Shown: positions 53,150 to 64,000 of the stretch, one piece after another | Position numbering within the stretch: position 1 is the first letter of the stretch | Layout: every line of letters starts with the position of its first letter | Assembly (NCBI GenBank): GCA_034359265.1 | Contig: CP136896.1 | Location: 10,571,501-10,635,500, forward strand | Length of the DNA: 64,000 nt | Direction of reading: 5' to 3' | Origin: Canna indica | Lineage: Eukaryota; Streptophyta; Magnoliopsida; Zingiberales; Cannaceae | Translations under genes and position numbers: made by a program | Notes under the pieces: generated by a model | What the model was told of the DNA's origin: nothing | What the model saw: only the letters and a program-made list of their open reading frames with translations | The model's database searches: none

Positions 53150-54600
53150 CACTACTAGAATTGTCGTCATCACCGACGACTGATGTCATGGCTGAACCGT
53201 CGGTGACAACTATCACGGACGACGTCAACTATGGCAAAACGCCGTCACTGATGTGCGCTTCTTAGATAAATTGTGACGATGTCTCTCAGCCGTCACAAGT
53301 AATCATCAGCGACAGCCACGGGCGTTATTGCTTATTTAAACACATTAGTGACGACTTTAGGCGACTGTTACTGATACCAACACATCAGTCATGGCCCAGG
53401 GCTGTAGGTGATAGTATTAGCAACCGTGATATTTGGTGCTGCCCAGGCCATCAGCCATTTACGATAAGCTTTCAGCCACGACTTAGTGACGGTCGGCCGT
53501 GGCTAAGCCGTGGCTGAAGGTATATCCTATAACTTTATAAATTCTTATATACAATAATATTTATAGATTACAATCTATTTTCAATCACAGATTATAATCA
53601 GAAAACATCATACACATGCATTTGAAACCAAACATACAAGTTTTACATAAATATCATCAATCTAAGCCTCAAATCGGAGGCAAACAATTATCAAAATATC
53701 ATATATATACAACCATAAGTATATAAACAACTATCTATGTGCAAACAAGTATCAAAATATAAACAAAATACAATAAATCAAAATCTCACGTATGCGGTAG
53801 AGGCGGTGGAGTCGACAGTGACTAGGTCGGGAGCGTCGACTGGGTCGAGGAGGACAACGGCTATGACATCATCGATAGAAGGCCAGAGTGAGACGCAATT
53901 TAAGTGAGGAGTGCCTGCATGTTCTGTATCGTTTGTCTCAACTCTTAATTCGTCCGTCTTTGCTCCTCCATCGTCAGCCTCTGCTCCTCCATCGTCTATC
54001 TCTGCTGGGTGAGCTTCGACTCCAAGGTCGCTATCCGGTTGTGGTCCTGCGCTCGGGATGTCGAGGGCCGCTCACCTACAGCCGGAGGGGTCGGTGCCCC
54101 AAGTGACCCAAGTACGGCGCGTGCATGGCCACTGTCTGCAAAGCCATAAACACGGTCGTGCTCCTAGCTCCCGTGTTGAATTCCTCCGGTGTGCCTCCAC
54201 GCTCGATCACAGTCCTCGTATAAGTTTTCTACACGTGTTTATATTTTAAATATATATAAACTATAAATAAAAATTATGTAAATCAAATAGACATATATAA
54301 ATACTTACCATTATGATCGAGGCTCTGCTATTAATGTAGTCCCCCGCTCCTCGTCGACGATGGTGGGTGCGCTCAAACACCTCCATCATCGACGAGCGTT
54401 GGACGGTGCCGTCCCCCGCCACACGCGTCTTACATTAGAAAATAAATACATTAGTATCATTATACACAATATATAATTTAATTAAAAATAATTAAATTAT
54501 ACATACCATACGACGCTCATGAACTGCAAAAGAGATGGAGCCACCAATGTGACGCGCCCCCGTGCCGTCCCCCCGGACATGCGGTTTCTCAAAATTTATG
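53150..54600 (-). mobile_element. CACTA (En/Spm) transposon fragment, 3' end, minus oriented
   Basis: The terminal CACTACTAGAATTG at 53150 leads into subterminal repeats (ACCGACGAC, GCCGTCACTG, GCCACGG, CCGTGGCTAAGCCGTGGCTG). Transposase_24-like coding remnants follow on the minus strand (53795-54580). The element therefore runs leftward and ends at 53150. The other terminus is missing, and the similarity to coding sequence fades near 54600. Confidence 0.75.
53795..54580 (-). pseudogene. Plant transposase (Transposase_24-like) pseudogene
   Basis: Read from 54580 leftward: GGSISFAVHERRM; an intron-like AT gap; TRVAGDGTVQRSSMMEVFER and THHRRRGAGDYINSRASIM (about 54425-54310), the conserved core of this domain; another gap; then RIATLESKLTQQR*TMEEQ and RLTMEEQRRTN*ELRQTIQN (about 54040-53930), the usual C-terminal coiled coil, with nonsense codons. 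A tail rich in stops ends near 53795. This gene is the second gene of many plant CACTA elements. Confidence 0.7.
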
Positions 54601-54619
54601 AGGGGTAAAAGGGGATAAA

Positions 54620-55797
54620 GTTCGGGATATAAAGAGGATTTTTTTTAATTTTGTGGGACTAAACCGAAGGTATTACATTCTCCATCACTTATACATTAAC
54701 GTCCTCATTAAGACTCAACTCAAGGCTAATACATAGTCCAGAATCATACTCAAATCAAAAGCATGTGAGGCCTAGGCGCCTAGCATAGTAACACCCCCAT
54801 CTTATATCCAGGGCTATCCTTTCTCACATAGGCTTCCTCACCATGCCTAGACTAGGTTCTACTTTGGTACCATTTGTTATGATCTGCCTAATGGGATAAC
54901 TTGTAGGGGTGAGCAACGGTTCGACTCGGTTAATAACTGAATTGAACCATTGGTTAACCAAACCAAAATAAAAAAATTTGATTAATCATTTATCGAACTA
55001 AAAAAATTCGGTTAATTCGGTTCAATTAATTCGATTATGTTAATTTACCAAATTAACTGGAAAAAAAAATCTATATAGTTTTAAAATTGCCAAGATTCAA
55101 ACTTGGGCTAGCATTATGTTTTTCTATCACATTAACCAATTAAGCAAATTAGATTATTGAATAGAGATTTAACTAATGCATACTATATCCTATATACAAG
55201 ATAAAATAACAATTATATCACCCACCAGGATTTGAACCTGGGCCATTATATTGATCGCTAAGGCAAAGAATGTTACATATTATATATTTTAATTTTATGT
55301 AACATATATTATTATTCGGTTAATTTGGCAAATTAACCCAACCGTCAGTTAATTTATCGAACCGAACCGAAAATCGAAACCTTAAACTTTTTAATCGTTA
55401 ATCGAAAAATTTGATTTCGGGTCAGCCAGTTAATCAATTTTTTCGATTAATCAGTCAATTTTGCTCACCCCTAATAACTTGCTCATCAACTTCATGGACT
55501 CATTCCATTGGTCTAATTAAAATACTTAAGCAGATGTTTAATTGTCTCCACTTGAGTCTTGATGTCACTATCAAGACCCAAGTCGAACTACCGCAATAAC
55601 ATCAAATCACGCACATCTTAGTCAATGACATGTGAGATTTAGCCTACAACCGAGCAGCCATTTCTCATATAGGTTTTAATTCTACCAAATCAAGGAATAT
55701 ATCTTACTTTAGTACCAATTAGCACCAATCAACTTTCTAGGCCTTAATTATTGGCCTAATGCTTAAGCAGAGTTATCCCATCGAGTGGATCGTAACA
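54620..55797 (-). repeat. TRIM-like copies, minus and mixed orientation
   Basis: On the minus strand GATCATAACA then AATGGTACCAAAGTAGAACC (LTR end and primer site), an internal region, and TGTAATACCTTCGG (next LTR start, about 54680-54665) mirror the 51098-51570 element. To the right, another partial internal region (55590-55720, minus) and an LTR end in + orientation (GTGGATCGTAACA, about 55783-55795) indicate tandem or rearranged copies. The hAT MITE 54904-55473 interrupts one LTR. Confidence 0.6.
54904..55473. mobile_element. hAT MITE, 570 bp, inside a TRIM LTR
   Basis: Perfect 13-bp terminal inverted repeats TAGGGGTGAGCAA / TTGCTCACCCCTA and an exact 8-bp duplication ATAACTTG (54896-54903, 55474-55481), the hAT signature. 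The interior is rich in TTCGGTTAATT and its complement. On the minus strand it carries two tRNA-like segments (B-box-like GGTTCAAATCC near 55233 and AGTTTGAATCT near 55095). Confidence 0.88.
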
Positions 55798-56372
55798 TAG
55801 GTCAAGTTTTTTTTGTTTATGAGGTCATATTTGTTCATGGTTGGATCGTGAGGTCATAAGTCAAATTTTCAATCAAACATATTGGCACCTCGTCACTCGT
55901 CAGGTTTTGAAATGTCTAATTCGACTGTTGTAAACAACCATTCCTTTTTTACGCATGTGCAGGCGTCCGAATGAATACTCCGACAAATATAAGCGTTGAA
56001 ATATAATACTATAGTGACGTCGAAATTTCAGTGATTTGTTGTACTACACACATCTTAAACAAATATTAATGCCAAGATACCTGCTTTATTAATATTTAGA
56101 TACATATGTCATTTTAAGTCTTAATTACATAAAAAGTTACAGTGCGAGCTACGAAAAAATAAAACTAAAAATTCAAATTTAACTGCACTAGTTTTCACTG
56201 AGTCAATTGGTTTTTATCTAACTCAACTATTTTTTGACTGAGTTTATCAAACAACAGTGAGTTTTACCATAAATGCATCATATTGAATGACAAAAACAGC
56301 TTGTTATGGTGCATTGTTACACCCATGAATTTGTCGCAATCACATATAATTATATAGTAATAGCTTGTGGGT
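55798..56372. other. Intergenic DNA
   Basis: No gene or repeat recognised in about 575 bp. Confidence 0.4.
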
Positions 56373-56533
56373 AATAAAGATTTTTGTTGAGTCCAACTAA
56401 AATTTTGTCTGTTGAGCTCCTTGGCGACTCTTTGAGTACAACTTCTTCATCGTGCGATGATCGATTTTCTGCTCCGGTTCACATCCGGTTATCTCCCTTA
56501 GTGGTGCTCCTCCTCTGTTCCCATTCATCAACA

Positions 56534-57667
56534 ATGTCTAAGCAACCTTCAACCAGTGATCCACCGCAGCCCAGCATTCCTCCTCCGGCGGATGAAAGCT
56601 TCACTTTAAACCTTTAAGATGATGATTTTGTTATACCGAGAGACGTTTCTCCTGCATGCCTTGTTGGCAAACTATGGACAGAGAAAATCCAATCTCTCTC
56701 CACCATGCAGTCTATCTTATCCACTATATGGAATCAACCTCATGGTTTTCGATGTGAAGAGATTGCACCGAAGATCTACAAATTCTATTTTGAACGGGAA
56801 ACCCAAACGAAGAAGATTCTACGTAACCAACCATGGATTTATAAAAATCAGACGTTGGTTCTCCGAAAATTGGAAAGAGGGAAAGATTTCTCTGAATATG
56901 ATTTCAACAAAATCCCTCTGTGGATTCAAATCTAGAGCGTCCCAGGAGAACTTCGACACTCTCAAATTGGCATCCAAATCCTAAGCACACTGGGCAAATC
57001 GGAAAACGTCGACCTATATTCCGCCCGACACCCTCAAGGCTTCATCATCAAAGGGAAGGTAACCCTTGACATCACCCATCCTCTCCGACGAGGTATGCAT
57101 CTGAACTCTCCCACACATGGCCAACTATGGGTTGATTTTAGATACGAAAATCTTCCCTCCTTCTGTTATTTCTGCAGCCTCATAGGTCATCTAGACAAAT
57201 CTTGTGATTCCCTGATATAAGAAGAAGGAGATGAACAATCACCATATCTCAAATATGGGCATTGGTAACGTGCAAACCAAACTGGCACACCCCTACTAAG
57301 CACAGAACAAACTCTCCATCATCAGACTATGTTCACTACCTCTCGACTTAATCAACACACTGCTGATGTCTCCTTTCACCTATCATCCCTTTCGATGAAC
57401 AATCAGAAAGGTCATCAGGAAGTCAACCACTCAATGGACATAACACAAAACGAGGAGACTGCATCCAAATATGGTGAATCTCTCATACCTGCAAGGAATA
57501 ATACAGAAGATACCATCAGTCCTTCTCGAGATCCAAACGGAAAAAATACAACCGGAGGAACTGACAAAATTCTAAGGAAAAGACCAGCTTCAAAACATAT
57601 TGAAGAACTAAACCTCATAAGGAAAGAGCTCAACAAAATGAAGCTGCAAGTATGGAAGGTGTGGTAG
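56534..57667 (+). pseudogene. LINE ORF1 (DUF4283 region and CCHC knuckle)
   Basis: Opens MSKQPSTSDPPQPSIPPPAD in one frame to 57667 with nonsense codons at about 56616, 56933, 57219 and 57267. The core runs DDDFVIPRDVSPACLVGKLW, ILSTIWNQPHGFRCEEIAPK and RNQPWIYKNQTLVLRKLERG, typical of the plant LINE ORF1 domain. The zinc knuckle is CYFCSLIGHLDKSC near 57165-57210. A Ser/Thr/Asn-rich tail ends KLQVWKVW. Only four point mutations appear to separate it from an open frame, so decay is modest. Confidence 0.87.
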
Positions 57668-57700
57668 AGGTGGCTAGCCCAAATTGACCCCAACCCTCCA

Positions 57701-60700
57701 ATGAATACAATAATTTGGAATTGTCAAGGGATGGGAAACCCCTTAATAATTCGACACCTTAAGAACATATGTTCTTCTCATTTCCCGGACTGCATCTTCC
57801 TGTTAGAAATTAAACAAGATGGTAACAGGTTCAAAAATCTCTTGCGCAAATGTGGCTTTGATGATTACCTTATTATGGCCTCTCATGGAACTGCTGGTGG
57901 CCTTATTTTGGCTTGGAAACACCACCTTAGCATCAATATCATCTCCTCAAGCTCGTTCTATATTCAAGCTCAGATTTCAACCTATGACAATCTTCCCTCA
58001 TGGCAGTTCATTGGTCTTCATCTTCACTATGATTCATCAATTCGTCGAAGCCAATTTCAGACCCTCTCCGCCATTATTCAGAACAGCTCTTGCCCTATAT
58101 TACTAGGTGGAGATTATAATGTTATACTAAGATCTGAAGAAAAACATGGTGGTGCAGTCTTCTCCTCTCATATGATAGAAGAATTGCACCAATTCATCAC
58201 CTTGGGAAATCTGTTGGAGTTTCCCACCTCGGGACCTCCCTTTACTTGGTCGAACAAGAGATCCCATCTGAACCACATTGAAAAAGTTTTGGATCGCTTT
58301 CTTTTAACACCTGATTGGCATGATTCATGGAATAACTGGCATTCCACCCACCTAGAGGTTATTGGCAGCGATCACCGACCCCTCCTCCTGAGACCATTGG
58401 TTTACAATAAGTTCAAATCCGATTTCAAATACGACAAACGTTGGTTAATCAATCCACAAATAGCCTCTCTCTCTGATAAAGCATGGAATGATAGACACAC
58501 TAGCCACCCTCAGTTTCACATCCACTGCAAACTTAAAGCCACCAGATCTGCCATCCTCACTTGGCTAAAGGCCAACAGATCCAACTCCAAGATTTGTGTT
58601 GACAACCTTCAAAAGCAACTCCTCTCCCTCGCAAGCCAACACGATGAACATGTTGTCAACCAGCATAGAAAAGTGGAAGGTCAACTTCGAAAAGCCATTC
58701 AAGATGAGGAAATCTATTGGAGGCAAAAATCTCGAGTTAAAGGCTGCTAGAAGGAGATCAGAACACCTCATTTTTCCACGCAAGTACTCGCATTCCGAGG
58801 TGCAACAACACTATACATTGTCTCAAGAGTAGCAACAGAGAATGGCATGAAGGCCCCTCGGCTGTTCCTGATATAGCGCAGGAATATTTCCAATCCATTT
58901 TTTCTTCCACAAACACTGCTACTAATGACTTTGACTTTTTATCCTCCTGTCACAAGGTTACTAGCAGGATTAACAATTGGCTCCTCAGGCCAATTACCTA
59001 TGCTGAAACCAAACAAGCAGTGTTCTCTCTCAACCCCGACAACGCCCTTGGTCCTGATGGTTTCACCAGATATTTCTTCTGACATTACTAGCATAAGATA
59101 GGCCCTGAAATCACTGAGGCGGCTGCATCCTTTTTCAAGAGTAGAAAGCTTTTAAAAAGCATGAATCACACCTACATAGCACTCATACCAAAGACCAAGG
59201 TCATCCAAGACATGACTCAACTCCGTCTTATCAGTCTTAGCAACTTCATTTACAAAGTTTTTTCAAAGATCGTTGTCCAAAGACTGCAACCAATCATGGA
59301 TATTCTCATCTCAGATAACCAGTGTGCCTTTATCAAAAATAGATTGATTTCTGATAATATCTTACTAACTCATGAACTTACACATTACCTGAGGACCGAA
59401 CAGAAAACGAAAACACATGAAATGGCTCTAAAGCTTGACATGAGCAAAGCTTTTGATAGATTGGAATGATCTTTTCTCACTACTACTCTCTTAGCTATGG
59501 GTTTCCATCAACACTTCATCGAGCTGATAGAACAATGCACTCAAACAGTCTTATACTCAATGCTAGTTGGAGGACAGCCACATGGCTACTTCAAACCCAC
59601 TCGAGGCATTCGCCAAGGTGATCCATTATTCCCGTTTCTTTTGTTCTTGCTATGGAAGACTTCAATCAACTCCTCTATAATGCTGAACTAACTGGCACCA
59701 TCTGTGGAGTTCAAATAAGCAGGCATAGTCCAAAAATAACCTCTCTATTCTTCGCCGATGATGTCCTACTATTCTGCAAAGCAGATGCTCAACAAACAAC
59801 TACGATCCAACACCTTCTATCTCGTTTCGAAGCTCTCAGTGGACAACAAATCAACCCAAGTAAGTCAGCCATCCTTTTCTCGAAACACTGTCCTCTCGAC
59901 CTGCAGCAAATGCTCAGCTCACAACTTGCCATCACAAATACTAGCTTTGACAACAAGTATCTTGGCCTGCCAGTGATTATTCACAGATCCAAGAAAGGTG
60001 CATTTGAGTACATCATTGCCCGAATAAACGCAAAGATTCACAGCTGGTCCTCCAAACTCCTATCGAGGGCTGGCAGATCCATCCTAGTTAAAGCTGTCCT
60101 TAATGCGATACCCGCATACTCTATGTCCTGCTTTTATTTATCTGATGCTATATATGATCATGTCAGCAAGCTATGTTTTGACTACTGGTGGTCGTTTAGG
60201 CCAGGGAAAAAAGGCATTCACTTGCTCAAATGAAAGCAATTATGCTAAAGTTTTTCTTCTGGTGGCCTTGGCTTTCGTGATTGCCGAGCTCAAAACCTGT
60301 CACTCCTAGCGAATCAAGCTTGGCGAATTCTGACTCGACCTTCTTCTCTACTCAGCCGCACTCTCAAAGGGAAATATTTCTCATATGGCTCAATCATGGA
60401 TGTAGAAGTAAGCTCTAACTCCTCCTGGGGCTGAAAAAGTATTATTCGAGGACGTGACCTACTCTCATCTGGCTTCCGATGGCGAATCGGAGCAAACACA
60501 ACATGCAACATATATGGCACCCCTTGGCTTCCTTGTGCTCCATACTTAGGTTTATGTGGACCTCCACCTCATCCCTCCCGTTCCTTATTGATATCAGAAT
60601 TCTTTGACAAGGAAACTTATATGTGGAATACTGAGCTGGTTCGCTCCACATTTCATGCTCAAGTAGCAGACGACATCCTATCCATAGAGCTTCTCCCTGG

Positions 60701-61241
60701 CGAAGACAAACCACGCTGGCACTACTCGCCTAAAGGTGTCTACGCAGCAGCCTCTGGTTACCATTTGGCTTGTGCTCAAGCGCAGTCTGACACATTTATC
60801 ATGTTTGCTCCTTCGCCTCGTCCATGGAACAACATATGGAAGCTTAAGATCCCATCGAAGGTCAAACTTTTCATATGGCGACTCATGCATGACTCCCTAC
60901 CAAAACGGCTCTCATCCGTCGCCATGTACCTATACCTAACGACGTCTGCTCCATATGCAAACACAACCCTAAGGATGCAGTGCACCTATTCCTCAACTGT
61001 CCGTGTGCAAATCACGTCTGGAGGGCTTCATCACTCCCTGTCCCCTCACGTCTCTCTGCAACGTAAGTCTCTTCTTGATGGCTTGCTGCCCAGGCAAAGT
61101 TGCAATCTTCACCTTCGCGTGGTATCGCTCGGTGCAGTATACTGCTATGGAGCATCTGGAATTCAAGGAACAAGTGTCAATTCGAAGGTCAACATCTTGA
61201 CCCGCACACCACTCTCCTTATTGCATCCACTATGCTCGTGA
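57701..61241 (+). pseudogene. LINE ORF2 (endonuclease, RT, zinc-binding)
   Basis: The endonuclease is open for 349 codons: MNTIIWNCQGMGNPL, LLEIKQDGN, LLGGDYNVIL and VIGSDHRPLLL cover the conserved catalytic blocks. After a stop at 58748-58750 the RT is spread over three frames: PDNALGPDGFTRYFF (near 59040), YIALIPKTKV, LISLSNFIYKVFSKIVVQRL, KLDMSKAFDRLE (near 59435), GIRQGDPLFPF (near 59605) and the catalytic FFADDVLLFC (near 59750), then NKYLGLPVII. The zinc-binding part includes WKLKIPSKVKLFIWRLMHDS (about 60836-60895). No RNase H domain is seen, unlike the split LINE. Confidence 0.9.
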
Positions 61242-61373
61242 ACTAATGCCATTCAACACTACTGTCTTTTTTCTCTCCCTTCGGTTTTTTTTGACCCTAC
61301 GGATGTAAACCTCCCATTCAATGAATGATCAAGCTAACTATTGGAAAAAATAAAATAAAATAAAGATTTTTGT

Positions 61374-61838
61374 CATTATTTTAAGAATAATAAGAGGCTG
61401 TAATTCGTTGACTTAGGTGAAGATCGTACAGAAAACTTAGTTATTGGTTGGAGCTTCAGTTATGGCACTGTCTGATGATCCATTCTTATCAGATAAACTG
61501 TAATTTTGAATTTTGACGGCTGAATTGAAGAAGAAAGAAGGAAGCAGAGATCTACACTACTACTAAATGCAGCCAAATCACATCAGATTTGGATCTTTTG
61601 ATAATAATTTGGTAACTGGAAACAAACAATTTCTTATCCTTTTGACAGTGCAAGTGGAAATACTTTAAAAATGTGTAACTTGGCATTAAGCTGGCAATCT
61701 CCACAGCATAAATTCCACCAAGCCCACCTCGTCGGCTCGTCCGCTGCCACTCCGCGTACTAGTCACTCCTCGTTTCCTCTCTGCATCTGAAAGATTTAAA
61801 CTTCTCTGCCATCGCCCTCTCTCCTCCAGAAGAGCGCG
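61374..61838 (+). promoter_or_regulatory. Upstream region and 5' leader of the BBX gene
   Basis: The DNA between the LINE duplication and the BBX start codon is only 465 bp. The last 120 bp are pyrimidine-rich (CTCTCTCCTCCAG), a typical plant leader. No firm TATA or G-box was identified. Inferred from position. Confidence 0.4.
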
Positions 61839-63003
61839 ATGAAGATACTGTGCGACGTGTGCGGCAAAGAGGAGGCCTCCGTGTTCTGCTGCGCCGACGA
61901 GGCCGCCCTCTGCGTCGCCTGCGACCGCCGGGTCCACCGGGCGAACAAGGTCGCCGGCAAGCACCACCGCTTCTCGCTCTTCGCCCCCTCCGCGCAGTCC
62001 CACCCGACGTGCGACATCTGCCAGGTTCGGTTCCAAGGCGCGACTTTTGATCGCTTCGTTGTGGATCTGGGGTTGAAGATTCTAAGAAAAGTTTGGACTT
62101 TTATTTGAACGTGAAGTGATGTGGTTTTTGGTGTCGGGAAATTGCAGGAGAAGCGGGGGTTCTTGTTCTGCCAAGAGGACCGGGCGATTCTTTGCAGGGA
62201 CTGCGACGCTTCCGTCCACAGCGCCAACCATCTCACCATGAAGCACAATAGGTTCGTCCTCACCGGCGTCCGGCTCTCCGCCGAAACAATCTCTTCTTCT
62301 CCCTCCCCTGAGCCGGATGAGGAGGCGGCGTCGGCAGAGGCGGCGGCTAAAGCTAAAACCGAAACCACCTTGTCCGTGAGCAATCAAAACGCGGGCCTGA
62401 CTGCAAACAGTTCCTCCCCCATCGCTTCCACCGGCGGCAGCAAGGCCGCCGCCGCTTCCCCCACCACCACGATCACCTCTACCAGCAGCATCTCGGAGTA
62501 CCTAATCAAGATGTGCCCGGGCTGGCGCGTCGAAGACCTGCTCGTAGACGACGCGGCTGCTGCGATGGAAGATTTCTCAAAGGTCCGTCAGCAACCACCC
62601 TCTCCCTCGGCCGCCTGAATCCCAACCCACCAGAATAAAAATCGATTCTTTTTCCCACAAACAAGATAAAAATCTGATTTTTTTTGTTGCGCAGGGGGAC
62701 GAACTACTGCCATTCCTGGACCCGGATCTGGACGGCGGCGGGCTGGAAGCTGTAGCAGAGAAGTTCCCGGTGTGGGTGCCCCACGTGCCGCAGTTCCCTG
62801 CTCTCCACTCCTCGGGCGCTGCCCTCCCTGCCAGCGCCGGACTCTCCCAGCCATGGAACATTAGCAAGGAGGCAGGCCTCACCTATCACCACGGGATGAA
62901 GGGGCTGCGAGAGCGGTGGAGCGAGGACATGTTCACCGTGCCGCAGGTCTCCCCTGCTTCGACTCCCAGCAAGAGGCCAAGGCACTCGCTCTGGTACTAC
63001 TGA
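61839..63003 (+). CDS. BBX: Double B-box zinc-finger protein, BBX20/21/22 type
   Basis: Exons 61839-62024, 62148-62582 and 62695-63003 (186, 435 and 309 nt; 309 aa plus TGA) with phase-0 GT-AG introns of 123 and 112 bp. B-box 1 covers residues 1-47 (MKILCDVCGKEEASVFCCAD, then CVACDRRVHRAN). B-box 2 covers about 58-103 (CDICQEKRGFLFCQEDRAIL, CRDCDASVHSANHL). All zinc ligands are present and there is no CCT domain. A Ser/Ala/Thr-rich linker leads to SISEYLIKMCPGWRVEDLL, conserved in this clade. The C-terminal exon has KFPVWVPHVPQFPAL and MFTVPQVSP followed by a basic SKRPRH. Arabidopsis relatives are nuclear light-signalling cofactors that act with HY5. Coding GC is far above the surroundings. 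Which of BBX20, 21 or 22 it matches best cannot be told here. Confidence 0.95.
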
Positions 63004-63240
63004 CTCGGTTCTTCCCCTTCAAAGCCCGGCCTTTTAGCTCACCTAGTTCGTGGTCTCTTTTTTGCCTTACAATCTTGGGATTAAGAAGGTTTCAAGCCAT
63101 GGAGAGCTTGTTCTGGCCGCTGCTTCAGCCTCTGTAAAAACTTGAGTTTTTGGAATGATCAGAGTGTTAATGTTTTCTCCCTTCTTCTCTTCAATAATTG
63201 CTCAAGAAAGAATTAACATTTAATTCTGTCCTCGAAAAGC
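63004..63240 (+). other. Probable 3' UTR of the BBX gene
   Basis: Sequence turns from GC-rich to AT-rich after the stop. CAATAAT near 63192 is a possible near-upstream poly(A) element. The end is not defined. Confidence 0.4.
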
Positions 63241-64000
63241 TACAAATTCCTCATCCAGTTCATGATTTGGAAGTGAGCCAAATCACATCTTTTGACAGTT
63301 TTAAGGATGTGAGAGTTAAATGAAATCTGACAGCTGCTGCCTGCTTTATCCACGAAATGCTTTCAGAAGCATATGCAGCATCATCCTCTTTCTGTGGCAC
63401 TCATTCTGCAATGGCTGAAATCAAAGTGCTGAACTGAAGTGTGGACTGATATTTTTGATATGTGGTATTATGCATTGCAAAGTACAAGTCGCATGTTTTC
63501 CTTGGACTCTTCAGAAAACACATCTTATCCGATAACGTTGGCAGCACAGGATCTACTGGAGATGGGCACCATCAAGTGAAACGGTGGCAGAAAACACATC
63601 TTTAGATTTGTCACTCACAGTGGGAAGACATTCATGTTTCATGTTTGCATCGTGGAATGAGAATGAATTCTTCTAGAGGATGAGGATGATGGATAGCGAG
63701 AAATTACTTGGCCATCAAATTACCTCATTTGGTTAAAATTGGTCATGAATAATTTGGATGCTCATAATCATTTATATTATCATTCAACTATAATTTAAAT
63801 TATCAAAGAAGATGACGACTACGTGGATTACCAATAAATTGATAATGTTATTATTTTTACTTTTGATAAAAATATTTTCCACTAAAATACTCTATATTAA
63901 TATAGAAAAATAATTCTCGCATCATCTTATTCGCGCGCGTTACTATCTTCTCCCATGCCCTCCTCACCTGTTGTCGCACTCCTTATCTCCCGTGCAATTT
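63241..64000. other. Intergenic DNA to the window end
   Basis: No gene or repeat recognised; becomes AT-rich after 63700. Confidence 0.4.

Larger units (their letters stand above)
56388..61358 (+). mobile_element. Full-length L1-type LINE, inactivated
   Basis: About 4.97 kb with both ORFs, flanked by the exact 15-bp duplication AATAAAGATTTTTGT (56373-56387 and 61359-61373) and ending in a TAAAATAAAA tail. Starts TGAGTCCAACTAAAA. ORF1 and ORF2 lie in the same frame, 33 bp apart. It differs from the split LINE at 8320-26620 in sequence and in its tail. A few nonsense codons in ORF1 and several frameshifts in ORF2 disable it. Confidence 0.93.

Noticed and set aside
55219..55270. tRNA gene on the minus strand
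   Set aside because: A good B-box (GGTTCAAATCC) but no convincing acceptor stem, anticodon arm or full-length cloverleaf. It is internal to a hAT MITE.
61686..62387. Long minus-strand frames over the BBX exons
   Set aside because: Antisense shadows of GC-rich exons. The plus-strand protein has two complete B-boxes and proper splice sites.

Overview
The window reads as nuclear DNA from a flowering plant, probably a non-grass monocot. The evidence is plant-specific gene families (double B-box proteins, a plant UPF0183 protein), short GT-AG introns, very GC-rich coding exons in one gene against an AT-rich background, and dense plant-type LINE, Ty1/copia, CACTA, hAT and SINE copies. The species cannot be named from sequence alone. 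I see no rRNA, convincing tRNA gene, CRISPR array or organelle insertion.

Only two genes look intact, both on the + strand. (1) A 14-exon UPF0183/PHAF1-family gene, coding exons 31087-41354, 415 codons, every exon in phase. (2) A 3-exon double B-box protein of the BBX20/21/22 type, 61839-63003, 309 codons. A third recognisable host gene, a BBX18/19-type double B-box gene at 1509-2406, is dead: it has lost cysteines, carries two 4-nt insertions, and its last exon ends in a Ty1/copia LTR.

Layout. 1-1174: 3' part of a LINE. 1509-2406: BBX pseudogene. 2407-~7935: degenerate Ty1/copia element with a second partial internal region after its 3' LTR. 8320-26620: a nest. A minus-strand LINE with a 13-bp target-site duplication (TSD) is split in its RT region by a copia-like element that has gag but no pol (10173-22252, TSD CTTAG). 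That element contains an LTR-bounded element full of tandem arrays (13627-~15580, boundary uncertain) and a solo LTR in its own 3' LTR (19621-22037, TSD GAGTA). 28143-30514: inverted-repeat DNA elements, one inside another. 31087-44300: the UPF0183 gene, whose introns hold a SINE, a LINE fragment and several MITEs. 44300-56372: gene-free DNA with a long foldback element, an array of alternating inverted units, two CACTA fragments, a perfect 30-bp hairpin, a small LTR element (TRIM) and a hAT MITE. 56388-61358: a full-length but inactivated LINE with a 15-bp TSD. 61839-64000: the BBX gene and its 3' flank.

The genes do not form a pathway or operon. From family knowledge, BBX20/21/22 proteins are nuclear light-signalling cofactors, and the animal UPF0183 homologue PHAF1 acts in autophagosome formation. 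I found no convincing new biological system. The items most worth checking are the 30-bp hairpin, the TRIM cluster, the array-filled LTR element, the 75-bp reading-frame-preserving intron and the three related fragments within one gene.
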